Made by a program: the position numbers and the translations under genes. Source: an uncultured Lachnoanaerobaculum sp. (GTDB taxonomy: Bacteria > Bacillota > Clostridia > Lachnospirales > Lachnospiraceae). From it: a DNA stretch of 25,630 bases. Position 1 is the stretch's first letter; every line of letters starts with the position of its first letter. The stretch spans positions 1-25,630 of the forward strand of contig CAKAQP010000006.1 in the NCBI GenBank assembly GCA_916720285.1, written 5' to 3'. Shown piece after piece: positions 16,333 to 24,476 of the stretch. The notes below the pieces were generated by a model. It had not been told where the DNA came from and did not search any database. It worked only from the letters and a program-made list of their open reading frames with translations.

Positions 16333-16659
16333 ATAATTATCTCCTTTACTCTATTACTTTTCTCTACCATCTCATACAAAAATCAGAATGAGACAGTCAT
16401 TAATCAGCCGTCATATTTGACAACGATTAATTTTCGAATTCGATCTGCTCTAAATACCTGATAGCAGATATTAACAAGTTTCACATAAATAATAATGCAT
16501 TATCACAAGTAAATCAATAGCAAATACATTTTTTTTTAATTTGTTTATGTGATTTTGCCTATACATAACAGGGTATGCAGGTGTTCTATTAAAAATTTAC
16601 CATATCTATAAAGAACGTCATGCGCCGTTTTCACTTATTGTGTATTTCATATAAAAACT
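16333..16659. other. 327-bp intergenic region with dyad elements, no gene seen
   Basis: No convincing reading frame in either strand. From the regulator outward it holds: a nested dyad ATTAATC (16399-16405) / GATTAAT (16425-16431) with an inner GTCA (16410-16413) / TGAC (16418-16421); a 10-bp palindrome TCGAATTCGA (16434-16443); a hairpin ATCTGCT (16443-16449) / AGCAGAT (16463-16469); a candidate promoter at 16489-16517; a 9-bp repeat TCACATAAA (16481-16489) / TTTATGTGA (16544-16552); and at the dapF end only a weak AT-rich hairpin (AACTTT / AAAGTT near 16655-16667) as a possible terminator. Confidence 0.6.
16489..16517 (-). promoter_or_regulatory. Candidate promoter of the PucR-type regulator gene
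   Basis: Minus-strand -35 TTGATT (16512-16517), 17-base spacer, -10 TATTAT (16489-16494). It would give a 5' leader of about 150 bases, which contains both dyads at 16443-16469 and 16399-16431. A nearer promoter was not found. Confidence 0.45.
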
Positions 16660-17463
16660 TTAAAAGTTTATTTCACCCGTAAATACATACTCGGCTTTAC
16701 CTCTCATATATATCTCATCACCTACAAGACTGATATCAAGGTCCCCTCCAAGCAGGTGAACTCTTACTGTGGTTTCACATAATCCTCTTTTCATTGTAGC
16801 AAAGGCACTTGCACATGCTCCCGTACCGCAGGCAAGAGTTTCTCCCGAACCTCTTTCCCATACTCTCATATGAATATTCTTTCTGTCTTCTATATAGATA
16901 AATTCGGAATTTACCTTTTGAGGAAATCTCTCATGTTTCTCATAGTACTCACCGACATTTTCAAGATTCATCTCTTGAAGTTCTTTCAAAGAGTTTACAT
17001 AATATACGGCATGCGGATTTCCTATATCCACTCCTATAAACTCTTTCTCTTCACCGTTTATCAATATCTTCTCAGGAAAATCGGATGTAATGGTTGCCTT
17101 GCCCATATTTACATTAATATATTCTGCAACACCGTCTTTTGGCTCCACTTCAATATACTTAATACCTGCACCTGTTTCCATGGTAAACTTTTCAGACTTC
17201 ACATAACCATGGTCATATACATATTTAGCCACACATCTTGAGCCGTTTCCACACATAAGCCCTCTGCTGCCGTCGGCATTGTACATATCCATCTTTACAT
17301 CCGCTATATCTGAAGGGCATATAAGTATCAGACCGTCACTTCCGATACCGAAATGTCTGTCACTTACCTTTATAGCAACCTCACTTGGGTTTTCCACATT
17401 TTCCTTGAAGCAGTCCACATATACATAGTCGTTTCCCGCTCCCTGCATTTTTACAAACTTCAT
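16660..17463 (-). CDS. dapF: Diaminopimelate epimerase
   Basis: A 267-residue cofactor-free epimerase that converts LL- to meso-diaminopimelate for lysine and peptidoglycan synthesis. The two catalytic cysteines are C71 in CGNGSRC and C212 in ACGTGACAS. The start KMQGAGNDYVYVD and the motif GSDGLILI are typical. ATG at 17461-17463 is chosen because GGAG lies six bases upstream; an ATG four codons earlier lacks a ribosome-binding site. It is the last gene of the arg-glnA operon, 18 bases after the ANTAR regulator. It has no clear terminator of its own. Confidence 0.96.
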   Translation of the reverse strand: MKFVKMQGAGNDYVYVDCFKENVENPSEVAIKVSDRHFGIGSDGLILICPSDIADVKMDMYNADGSRGLMCGNGSRCVAKYVYDHGYVKSEKFTMETGAGIKYIEVEPKDGVAEYINVNMGKATITSDFPEKILINGEEKEFIGVDIGNPHAVYYVNSLKELQEMNLENVGEYYEKHERFPQKVNSEFIYIEDRKNIHMRVWERGSGETLACGTGACASAFATMKRGLCETTVRVHLLGGDLDISLVGDEIYMRGKAEYVFTGEINF

Positions 17464-17481
17464 ACTAATCTCCATCTATAT

Positions 17482-18033
17482 TTATTCCTTACCACCATAT
17501 AACAAACAAATCTTTTTTGCCGTATTGATAATGGTTTCTCCGTTTTTCATACTGCTGATCTGCAAATATTTATGCGCCTCAGGCTCAGTCATATTTTTGT
17601 GCTTTATCAAAAGTTCCTTGGCTTTTTGTATAGCCATAAAATTTTTGCCGCCTCGCTCTTCCTGCTTTTTCTTTCTTTTTCTCTCATAATAAAGTTTATC
17701 CGATATTTCACTCACCTTTTTTACCAGTTCTATTACTTTAAAAGGCATCGGCAAAAAGTTTATATCATCATCAGGCGCCTCATTAAGCTTGCCCGGTGAA
17801 CATACCAGCAAAAGCTCGCAGGTTTCATTCATATTCTCCTTAAGCTCCATATATTGCATATCATTAAGCTGATAAGCACAGACCACAATGCCATAATCAA
17901 TATCGTCAGACAGATTTATTGCCTGAGCACCTGATGCCACTACTCCGACAATAGAATATCCGTTTTTTATCAAAATCGACCTCAAAACCTTGCTGTCACC
18001 CGGATTTGGAAATGCAATGATTATATCCGACAT
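17482..18033 (-). CDS. ANTAR-domain regulator with degenerate receiver
   Basis: A 183-residue protein with a receiver-like N-terminal domain (1-115), a short Lys/Arg-rich coiled linker (about 118-128), and a C-terminal ANTAR RNA-binding domain (about 130-178: AIQKAKELLIKHKNMTEPEA, then YLQISSMKNGETI). ANTAR proteins bind paired hairpins in nascent RNA and prevent termination, as with NasR and EutV. The receiver lacks the residues for phosphorylation: the acidic pair near the start is replaced by AFPNPGD, the acceptor position reads VVCAYQL with alanine at 53, and the usual TKPF lysine is methionine at 96. It is encoded 41 bases after glnA and before dapF, so a role in nitrogen control is likely. 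Confidence 0.85.
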   Translation of the reverse strand: MSDIIIAFPNPGDSKVLRSILIKNGYSIVGVVASGAQAINLSDDIDYGIVVCAYQLNDMQYMELKENMNETCELLLVCSPGKLNEAPDDDINFLPMPFKVIELVKKVSEISDKLYYERKRKKKQEERGGKNFMAIQKAKELLIKHKNMTEPEAHKYLQISSMKNGETIINTAKKICLLYGGKE

Positions 18034-18074
18034 TACTGTCCTTTCTCCTTGATTAAAAACTCAAAAGTTCTTTA

Positions 18075-19379
18075 CTAGAATCTTTCAAGATATTTCTTAA
18101 TCTCCCAGTCTGTTATAGCATTGTTAAACTCGTTCCATTCGATTTTCTTTGCCTCTACGTACTCATTAAATATTTGAATTCCAAGCTTTTCCTTCACAAA
18201 ATTTGAACTTTCAAATTCATCAATTGCTTCACTTAATGTATCCGGAAGCTTTTTAATATTATAATTTTTTCCTGAGTACATATTTTCATTAATAGCATCT
18301 TCAAGCTCCATATTATTTTCAAGTCCGTCCAGTATTGAATATATAAGCATCGCTATACAAAGATACGGATTTGTAGCGGAATCGGGGCTTCTAAGCTCAA
18401 GTTTTATCTGATTGTTTCTTTCTGTCGGTATTCTAAGAAGAGCACTTCTGTTGGAATTTGAACTCCATGACACATAAACCGGTGCATCAAAATTCGGCTT
18501 CAATCTCTTATAAGAATTTACCAAAGGATTATTTATAAGCGATAATTCCCTTGCGTGATGAAGAATTCCGGCAATTGTTGATTTTGCCCTGTCACTGAGC
18601 TTAGCATTATCTTCAAATATATTTTTTCCGTTATCGTCAAAAGCGGATATTTTAAAATGCATTCCGCTTCCGTTTTCATTCTCAAAAAGTTTCGGCATAA
18701 AGGAAGCACTGAGACCATGTCTTTTTGCCAAAGTTTTTACCGCCATTCTGAATGTCTGAATGGCATCTGCACATTTTAATGCATCCTGATCCGTAAAATC
18801 TATCTCATGTTGTGCCTTTGCTATCTCATGATGTGAAGACTTTATCTTTATACCCATCTCTTCCAAAGTCAGTACAATATCTCTTCTGATATTTTCAGAC
18901 ATATCAAGAGGGCCGATATCAAAATAGCTGGCCTTTTCCTTCACATTCAGACTTACCTCACCTTTATCATCAGTATTTAGCAAAAAGAATTCACACTCGG
19001 CTTCAATAAATATATTAAGTCCTAACTTTCTTGCTTTATCATATGCATCAAGTAATACCGCCCTTGGGTCGGCTTTGAAAACGCTTCCGTCAGTTCTGTG
19101 AATATTGCAGATAAATCTTGCAACCTTTCCCTGCTGCGGCCTCCATGGGAATATACAAAAGGTAGAAAGATCCGGATGTAAATACAAATCCGAATCTTCT
19201 ATAGGTGCAAATCCCTTTACACTTGAACCGTCAAAAAGGATCCTGTTTTCCATGGCATCCTCAAGCTGGCTTGCAGTTATCGCGATATTTTTCAAAGTTC
19301 CGAAAATATCGGTAAACTGTAATCTGATAAATTCTACATCTTCCTCTTCAACTATGGCAAAAATCTCTTCCTTCGTCAT
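18075..19379 (-). CDS. glnA: Glutamine synthetase, type I
   Basis: A 434-residue GS that makes glutamine from glutamate, ammonia and ATP. Visible blocks: DGSSVKGF, metal-binding EAECEFF, SSHHEIAKAQHEIDF, GSGMHFKIS, NPLVNSYKRL, and RIPTERNNQIKLELRSPDSATNPYL. The length is that of the Gram-positive GSI-alpha group; the adenylylation-site tyrosine block of GSI-beta was not seen. The start has AGGTGA upstream and lies 14 bases after argD. Being inside an arginine operon and followed by an ANTAR regulator, its control may link ammonia assimilation with arginine supply. Confidence 0.96.
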   Translation of the reverse strand: MTKEEIFAIVEEEDVEFIRLQFTDIFGTLKNIAITASQLEDAMENRILFDGSSVKGFAPIEDSDLYLHPDLSTFCIFPWRPQQGKVARFICNIHRTDGSVFKADPRAVLLDAYDKARKLGLNIFIEAECEFFLLNTDDKGEVSLNVKEKASYFDIGPLDMSENIRRDIVLTLEEMGIKIKSSHHEIAKAQHEIDFTDQDALKCADAIQTFRMAVKTLAKRHGLSASFMPKLFENENGSGMHFKISAFDDNGKNIFEDNAKLSDRAKSTIAGILHHARELSLINNPLVNSYKRLKPNFDAPVYVSWSSNSNRSALLRIPTERNNQIKLELRSPDSATNPYLCIAMLIYSILDGLENNMELEDAINENMYSGKNYNIKKLPDTLSEAIDEFESSNFVKEKLGIQIFNEYVEAKKIEWNEFNNAITDWEIKKYLERF

Positions 19380-19393
19380 TGCTCACCTTTTCT

Positions 19394-20581
19394 TTAAAAC
19401 TTATTAAGCACCCTTTTTAACCTTTCGAGTGCATCATCAACATCTTCTTTCGAAATAATAAGTGGCGGAATAAACCTCAATACATTGCTTCCGGCATTGA
19501 TAAGTACCATTTTCTCATCAACAAGCGCAGACCTTATAATATCGGCCACCGGCATATCAAACTCCATACCGAGAAGCAATCCCTTTCCTCTGACTTCCTT
19601 TATAAAAGGATATGCCTTTGCCATGCCCTCAAGTTTTTCTTTGAGGTAATCTCCCACTACTTTTACATTTCCTGTTATGTCGTCTTCCTTAAAGATATCC
19701 AGTACCTTGGATGCCACCACACATACCAAAGGATTCCCTCCATATGTGGAACCGTGATCTCCGGGCTTTAATACATCGCTTGCCTTACCCGATGTCAAAA
19801 ATGCACCTATAGGTACTCCGTTACCAAGTGCCTTTGCCACCGTCATAATATCAGGCTTGATTCCGTATTCCTGCCAGGCAAAATACTGTCCGGTTCTTCC
19901 CATTCCACATTGAATTTCATCCAAAATCAGTATCAAATCATGTTCATCAGTAAGCTTTTTGATACCTTCAAGAAACTCTTTCGTTGCAGGATGAATTCCA
20001 CCCTCACCCTGTACCGTCTCAAGTATTATAGCACAGGTTTTGTCACTAACAAGATTTTTTACAGACTCTATATCATTATATTTTGCAAATTTTACTCCCG
20101 GAATCAGCGGATAGAAATCCTCTCTGTAATGCTCATTTCCTGTTACCGAAAGTGCTCCTAAGCTTCTGCCGTGAAAACTTCCTTCCATTGCGATTATCTC
20201 AAATCTTCCACCGGTTTTTATACCGTACTTTTTTGCAATCTTTATCGCCCCTTCAATAGCTTCCGTACCTGAGTTTGTAAAAAACACCTTTTCCATCTGA
20301 CTTATACAAAGAAGTTTTTCTCCGGCCTCTATAGCAGGCTCATTATAAAAATAGTTTGATATATGCCAAAGCTTATCAGCCTGAGATTTTAATGCCTCAT
20401 TTATTCCCTTATAATTATATCCGAGTCCCTGTACCGCAATACCGGCAAAAAAATCCAGATATTCATTTCCGTCGGTATCAAAAAGTTTTATCCCGTCACC
20501 GTGGTCAAATACCACCTGATACCTGTTATATGTCTTTAATAATAATTGCTCGGCGCAATCTATTGAATCTTTCATCTTCAT
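19394..20581 (-). CDS. argD: Acetylornithine aminotransferase
   Basis: A 395-residue class-III PLP aminotransferase that converts N-acetylglutamate semialdehyde to N-acetylornithine with glutamate as amino donor. Landmarks: NSGTEAIEGAIKIA, FHGRSLGALSVTG, D221 in LDEIQCGMGRTG, PLP-binding K250 in TVAKALGNG, and GSTYGGNPL. ATG at 20579-20581 has AGGAG seven bases upstream and lies two bases after the argB stop. The enzyme often also acts on succinyl-diaminopimelate; with dapF in the operon, a second role in lysine synthesis is possible. Confidence 0.96.
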   Translation of the reverse strand: MKMKDSIDCAEQLLLKTYNRYQVVFDHGDGIKLFDTDGNEYLDFFAGIAVQGLGYNYKGINEALKSQADKLWHISNYFYNEPAIEAGEKLLCISQMEKVFFTNSGTEAIEGAIKIAKKYGIKTGGRFEIIAMEGSFHGRSLGALSVTGNEHYREDFYPLIPGVKFAKYNDIESVKNLVSDKTCAIILETVQGEGGIHPATKEFLEGIKKLTDEHDLILILDEIQCGMGRTGQYFAWQEYGIKPDIMTVAKALGNGVPIGAFLTSGKASDVLKPGDHGSTYGGNPLVCVVASKVLDIFKEDDITGNVKVVGDYLKEKLEGMAKAYPFIKEVRGKGLLLGMEFDMPVADIIRSALVDEKMVLINAGSNVLRFIPPLIISKEDVDDALERLKRVLNKF

Positions 20582-20583
20582 AA

Positions 20584-21444
20584 CTAATCTCCTACTATCA
20601 TGGTGCCTATACCTTTGTTTGTAAACATCTCAAGCAAAAGGCAATGTGCAACCCTGCCGTCAGCAATCGTCACCCTGTTTACTCCGTTTTTTACCGCATC
20701 CACACAATTTGAAAGCTTCGGCAGCATACCTCCGCCCATCTGTCCGTTTTCTATAAGCTTTTCTATTTCACTTATACTTATCTTTTCTATCAGGCTGCTC
20801 TTATCATTAAAGTCCTTGTATACACCTTCAACATCTGTAAGAAATGCCAGCTTTTCCGCCTTCAGTGCCTTTGCAATAGCACATGCCGCATCGTCCGCAT
20901 TTACATTGTAGCTTGTATACTCTTTATCAAAACCTACAGGACATATGACCGGTAAAAAATCTTTTTCCAAAAGGTCAAAGATGATGTCGGGGTTTACCTC
21001 ACTCACTTCTCCTACAAGGCCTATGTCCTCACCGTCCACTTCCTTTTTATGACAATGTAAAAGTGAACCGTCCTTTCCGCTGATACCTACAGCCTTCATT
21101 CCAAGCTCTCCAATCATCTGCACCAGCTCTTTATTAACTTTGTTTAACACCATCTCAACAACTTCCATGGTCGCATCATCCGTAAACCTTAAGCCGTTTA
21201 CAAAATGAGGTTCAATATTCACCTTTTCAAGCCACTTGGAAATCTCCTTTCCTCCTCCGTGAACTATAACAGGCTGCATACCTACAAGCTTTAAAAGCAC
21301 GATATCCTGTATTACCTTTTTCTTTAAGTTCTCATCAAGCATTGCGGAACCGCCATACTTTACGACCACTATCTTTTTATTAAACGCCTGTATATACGGC
21401 AAAGCCTCTATAAGAGTCCCGGCCTTTTCAAGTAATTTATCCAT
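20584..21444 (-). CDS. argB: N-acetylglutamate kinase
   Basis: A 286-residue amino-acid kinase that phosphorylates N-acetylglutamate. Landmarks: VVVKYGGSAM, VIVHGGGKEIS, NVNADDAACAIAKAL, AFLTDVEGVY and GGMLPKL. An N-terminal helix of about 25 residues precedes the kinase core, as in the arginine-inhibited hexameric enzymes; this fits a cyclic pathway with argJ, where this step is the control point. GAGGTG lies upstream of the ATG, 11 bases after the argJ stop. Confidence 0.96.
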   Translation of the reverse strand: MDKLLEKAGTLIEALPYIQAFNKKIVVVKYGGSAMLDENLKKKVIQDIVLLKLVGMQPVIVHGGGKEISKWLEKVNIEPHFVNGLRFTDDATMEVVEMVLNKVNKELVQMIGELGMKAVGISGKDGSLLHCHKKEVDGEDIGLVGEVSEVNPDIIFDLLEKDFLPVICPVGFDKEYTSYNVNADDAACAIAKALKAEKLAFLTDVEGVYKDFNDKSSLIEKISISEIEKLIENGQMGGGMLPKLSNCVDAVKNGVNRVTIADGRVAHCLLLEMFTNKGIGTMIVGD

Positions 21445-21455
21445 TAAACACCTCT

Positions 21456-22682
21456 CTAGCTTCTATAGTCCGCATTTATTTTTACATAGTCAAATGTCAA
21501 ATCACATCCCCATGCCGTTGCGCTAAAATCTCCCATATTTAACTTTACCAAAGCTCTGACTTCCTTTGCGGATAAGATCTTGGTAGCTTTTTCCTCATCA
21601 AATCCTACAGATACACCGTCCTTATATATCAAAATCTTTCCGTTTTCACTCTCAAAGTAAAGTTCCATATTGTCAGGATCAAACTTTTCACCGCTGTAGC
21701 CAAGCGCACAAAGAATTCTTCCCCAGTTTGCATCATGTCCGAATATTGCCGCCTTTGTAAGTGATGAGGTAACTACAGATTTTGCCAAGGTTCTTGCAGT
21801 CTCCTTAGTCTTTGCACCCTCCACTACCACTTCAAAAAGTGCAGTTGCTCCCTCGCCGTCTCCTGCAATCATCTTTGAAAGAGTGGTTGTAACAAAATTT
21901 AGATTGCTTTTAAATACTTTATAGTCTTCACTGTTTTCATCAACTATCTTTTCATTATCCGCAAGTCCGTTTGCAAGTATTATAAGAGAGTCGTTTGTGG
22001 ATGTATCACCGTCCACACTCACCATATTGAAGGTATCCACCACATCATCTCTGAGCGCCTTTAACAAAAGCTCCTTTGAGATGTTCACATCTGTTGTGAT
22101 AAATCCAAGCATTGTGCACATATTCGGATGTATCATACCCGAGCCCTTACACATAGCTCCCATCTTTACCGTCTTTTTTGATATTTCAAACTCTATTGCA
22201 ACTTCCTTTGAAACGGTATCAGTAGTCATTATAGCTTTAGCTGCTTCATTGGCAGCTTTCTCACCCTGCTCTAAGGAGTTTGAAAGCGATTCTATTCCGG
22301 CACAAATTTTGTCTATAGGAAGCTGCATACCTATAACACCTGTGGATGCCAAAAGTATTGAATTCTCTTCCACTCCAAGTTCAGATGCCGCCTTTTTTGC
22401 ACTCTGTTTACAGTACTCCATTCCCTCATCCTTGGTACAGGCATTGGCAATACCTGAATTTATAACTATTGCATTTACATCAACTTCGCTGTCCGTTATT
22501 TTTCTATCCCAAAGTACAGGTGCCGCCTTTACAAGATTTGTGGTGTAGACTCCTGCAGATATTGCAGGAACTTTGGAAAAAATCATAGCCATATCGGTTC
22601 TGTTTTTATATTTTATATTCGCCTCGGTTGCACTTGCCAAAAATCCCTTCGGTACACATATTCCGCCATTTATTATCTTCAT
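21456..22682 (-). CDS. argJ: Glutamate N-acetyltransferase (ArgJ, ornithine acetyltransferase)
   Basis: A 408-residue N-terminal-nucleophile enzyme that moves the acetyl group from N-acetylornithine to glutamate, closing the cycle; many versions also make N-acetylglutamate from acetyl-CoA. It is self-cleaved before the nucleophile T190 in NMCTMLGF; the residue before it is Cys rather than the more common Ala. Other landmarks: STGVIGMQLP, AKAIMTTDT and the C-terminal FGHDANWGRILCALGYSG. ATG has AAGGAG six bases upstream. The 67-bp gap before it holds only a short hairpin AAATCT-TGG-AGATTT at 22725-22739, too weak to call a terminator. Confidence 0.96.
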   Translation of the reverse strand: MKIINGGICVPKGFLASATEANIKYKNRTDMAMIFSKVPAISAGVYTTNLVKAAPVLWDRKITDSEVDVNAIVINSGIANACTKDEGMEYCKQSAKKAASELGVEENSILLASTGVIGMQLPIDKICAGIESLSNSLEQGEKAANEAAKAIMTTDTVSKEVAIEFEISKKTVKMGAMCKGSGMIHPNMCTMLGFITTDVNISKELLLKALRDDVVDTFNMVSVDGDTSTNDSLIILANGLADNEKIVDENSEDYKVFKSNLNFVTTTLSKMIAGDGEGATALFEVVVEGAKTKETARTLAKSVVTSSLTKAAIFGHDANWGRILCALGYSGEKFDPDNMELYFESENGKILIYKDGVSVGFDEEKATKILSAKEVRALVKLNMGDFSATAWGCDLTFDYVKINADYRS

Positions 22683-22749
22683 ACATTCTCCTTATATTAC
22701 TGTTATGATTTATACCCTTTATGAAAATCTCCAAGATTTGTATCGCCGA

Positions 22750-23211
22750 TTATGCTACAATACTTGATATATTTTCCTCATTCAGTACAAGCTCATAGCT
22801 GTTTATCTCCTTATTTTGCTTCCAGTTTTGACTCTTCCAAAAAATATTTCCTGCAATATTTTGCTTGAATGCTATAAGAGTTATCTTACTTATTCCTTCA
22901 GCATTTACCCTTTCTATGGCTTCCTTTACCATCTTGGCCGCTATATTCTCACCTCTATACTTTGAATCCACACATACATGGTAAAATGTCGCCTGTCTGC
23001 CGTCATGACCTGAAAGTATGGTTCCTACTATCTTGTTATCTTTTACGGCCACAACACTAAGCCCTGCATTCCTTTCAAGAAACCTTTTTATATGTTCAAA
23101 ATCATCATCAACCGCCCTGATCCTAAAACCCTTTATACTTTGCCAAAGAGACATTACCTCAGTGTAGTCCTCTATTTTCATTGTCCTTATTTCTATATCT
23201 TTTTTCATCAT
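22750..23211 (-). CDS. GNAT-family N-acetyltransferase in the arginine operon
   Basis: A 153-residue GNAT protein. The acetyl-CoA binding segment is VDSKYRGENIAAKMVKEA (about 79-96); typical flanking blocks are VVAVKDNKIVGTILSG and AFKQNIAGNIFWKSQNW. I choose the ATG at 23209-23211, which overlaps the argC stop as ATGA, so the two genes are coupled; a longer frame from 23241 would run 34 bases into argC. The position between argC and argJ suggests it supplies N-acetylglutamate, like the short ArgA-type synthases of some bacteria, but the substrate is not readable from sequence and another amine acceptor is possible. Confidence 0.85.
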   Translation of the reverse strand: MMKKDIEIRTMKIEDYTEVMSLWQSIKGFRIRAVDDDFEHIKRFLERNAGLSVVAVKDNKIVGTILSGHDGRQATFYHVCVDSKYRGENIAAKMVKEAIERVNAEGISKITLIAFKQNIAGNIFWKSQNWKQNKEINSYELVLNEENISSIVA

Positions 23212-24248
23212 ATTGACATCGGTAAACTTTTTAATCCACATTCTTCATCTATCCCAAACATTAAATTCATATTCTGTATGGCCTGACCTGCCGCTCCCTT
23301 TATCAGGTTGTCAATCGCACCGGTCACCACTATCCTGTTTGTCCTCTTATCTATTACATAGCCTATATCCACAAAATTGCTCCCCTTAACAAATCTTGTT
23401 TCCGCATTCTCATTTTTTCTAAGCAGCCTTATAAACTTCTCATTTGCATATTCACTCTCGTAGGCATTTTTTATATCCTCTTCACTGACACCGGATTTCA
23501 ATGTGGCATATGCAGTTACCAAAATGCCTCTCATCATCGGAACCAGATGAGGTGTAAAACTTATCACAACATCCTCTCCTGCCACCTTTGAAAGCTGAGC
23601 TTCTATCTCCGGTGTATGTCTGTGACTACCTATTCCATAAGCCTTCATATTTTCATTTACTTCACAAAAAAGATTGTCAACCTTGCCACTTCTTCCTGCA
23701 CCAGAAGTTCCCGACTTTGCATCTATTATGATACTTTTTTCATCTATCAGCTTATGCTTTAAAAGCGGCTGCAATGAAAGTATTGAGCAGGTAGGGTAAC
23801 ATCCCGGATTTGCAATCAGCCTTGCTTTCTTTATCTCTTCACGGTAAAGCTCAGGCAGACCGTATACCGCCTCTTTTATAAGTCCCTTAGACTTGTGCTC
23901 AAGCTTATACCACTTTTCATATACATCCACATCCTTTATTCTGAAGTCCGCTGAAAGGTCTATTACTTTTGAATTAGCCAGCACCTCATCATTTATATTC
24001 TCAGCAAGAAAGCCTTGAGGTGTGGCCGTAAATATAATATCCGCTTTCTTTGACAGTTCAAAAACATTGTCGTTTTCACAGATATCATCTGCATATTTAT
24101 ACATACTTCTAAAAATACCGGAATAGCTCTCGCCTGCAAAGCTTTTTGAACCGTATCCCACTATTTTTACATCTTCTCTTTGCAATAACAGTCTTACAAG
24201 CTCAGCTCCTGCATATCCGGTAGCTCCCACAATGCCCACCTTTATCAT
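23208..24248 (-). CDS. argC: N-acetyl-gamma-glutamyl-phosphate reductase
   Basis: A 346-residue NADPH-dependent reductase making N-acetylglutamate semialdehyde. Landmarks: the nucleotide-binding VGIVGATGYAGAELVRLL at the start, catalytic C150 in NPGCYPT, and SGTSGAGR, GSHRHTPE and FTPHLVPMMRG in the second domain. First gene of the eight-gene operon. GAGGTG lies five bases before the ATG, and a good promoter with ARG-box-like sites is found 55-82 bases upstream. Confidence 0.97.
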   Translation of the reverse strand: MIKVGIVGATGYAGAELVRLLLQREDVKIVGYGSKSFAGESYSGIFRSMYKYADDICENDNVFELSKKADIIFTATPQGFLAENINDEVLANSKVIDLSADFRIKDVDVYEKWYKLEHKSKGLIKEAVYGLPELYREEIKKARLIANPGCYPTCSILSLQPLLKHKLIDEKSIIIDAKSGTSGAGRSGKVDNLFCEVNENMKAYGIGSHRHTPEIEAQLSKVAGEDVVISFTPHLVPMMRGILVTAYATLKSGVSEEDIKNAYESEYANEKFIRLLRKNENAETRFVKGSNFVDIGYVIDKRTNRIVVTGAIDNLIKGAAGQAIQNMNLMFGIDEECGLKSLPMSI

Positions 24249-24296
24249 AAAAACACCTCATTTCCTTTCCTGCTATTTTATAATTACTTTTATAGT

Positions 24297-24331
24297 TTTA
24301 TAATTATACACTTTTTATGAATAAAATCAAG
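24297..24331 (-). promoter_or_regulatory. Paired ARG-box-like operator at the argC promoter
   Basis: Two 14-mers on the plus strand, TTTATAATTATACA (24297-24310) and TGAATAAAATCAAG (24318-24331), have centres 21 bp apart and cover the -10 and -35 elements. The first fits TGNAT-N4-ATNCA except for one base; the second matches mainly in one half-site (TGAAT). The arrangement equals that at 6232-6265. Individually each match is weak in this AT-rich region; the parallel layout is the main argument. Confidence 0.4.
24303..24330 (-). promoter_or_regulatory. Promoter of the argC-argJBD-glnA-dapF operon
   Basis: Minus-strand -35 TTGATT (24325-24330), 16-base spacer, perfect -10 TATAAT (24303-24308). 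The transcript would start near 24296, about 48 bases before argC. It is the only good promoter seen upstream of the eight closely spaced genes. Confidence 0.65.
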
Positions 24332-24411
24332 GTTTTGTGCATAAAAATTTTCGAAAAAAACATAGCCGAGCAGCTTAATGAAAGTACTTTTCGGCTTTGT
24401 GTAATCATATA

Positions 24412-24440
24412 TTTACATTTGATTACAGCGGTGTTATACT
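24412..24440 (+). promoter_or_regulatory. Promoter of the toxin-antitoxin pair
   Basis: Plus-strand -35 TTTACA (24412-24417), 17-base spacer, extended -10 TGTTATACT (-10 at 24435-24440). It lies 37 bases before the antitoxin start and diverges from the argC promoter. Confidence 0.6.
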
Positions 24441-24476
24441 AAAAATGTAAAAATATTTATATTCGGAGGTTTAAAT

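Noticed and set aside
16481..16552. 9-bp inverted repeat TCACATAAA/TTTATGTGA in the dapF-regulator gap
   Set aside because: The 54-base loop and AT-rich setting make it likely to be chance; it also spans the candidate promoter without a clear structure.
17464..19394. Paired ANTAR-binding hairpins near glnA
   Set aside because: The gaps around glnA are only 14 and 41 bases and contain no two-hairpin pattern with six-base loops.
22725..22739. Hairpin AAATCT-TGG-AGATTT between the GNAT gene and argJ
   Set aside because: Only six mostly A/T pairs and four T after it. Too weak to split the operon, although it could be an RNA processing site.
24364..24396. Minus-strand hairpin AGCCGA/TCGGCT followed by seven T
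   Set aside because: The stem is only 6 bp with a 21-base loop, no minus-strand gene lies directly upstream, and the argC promoter is further downstream. It might be a weak insulator but is not supported as a terminator.
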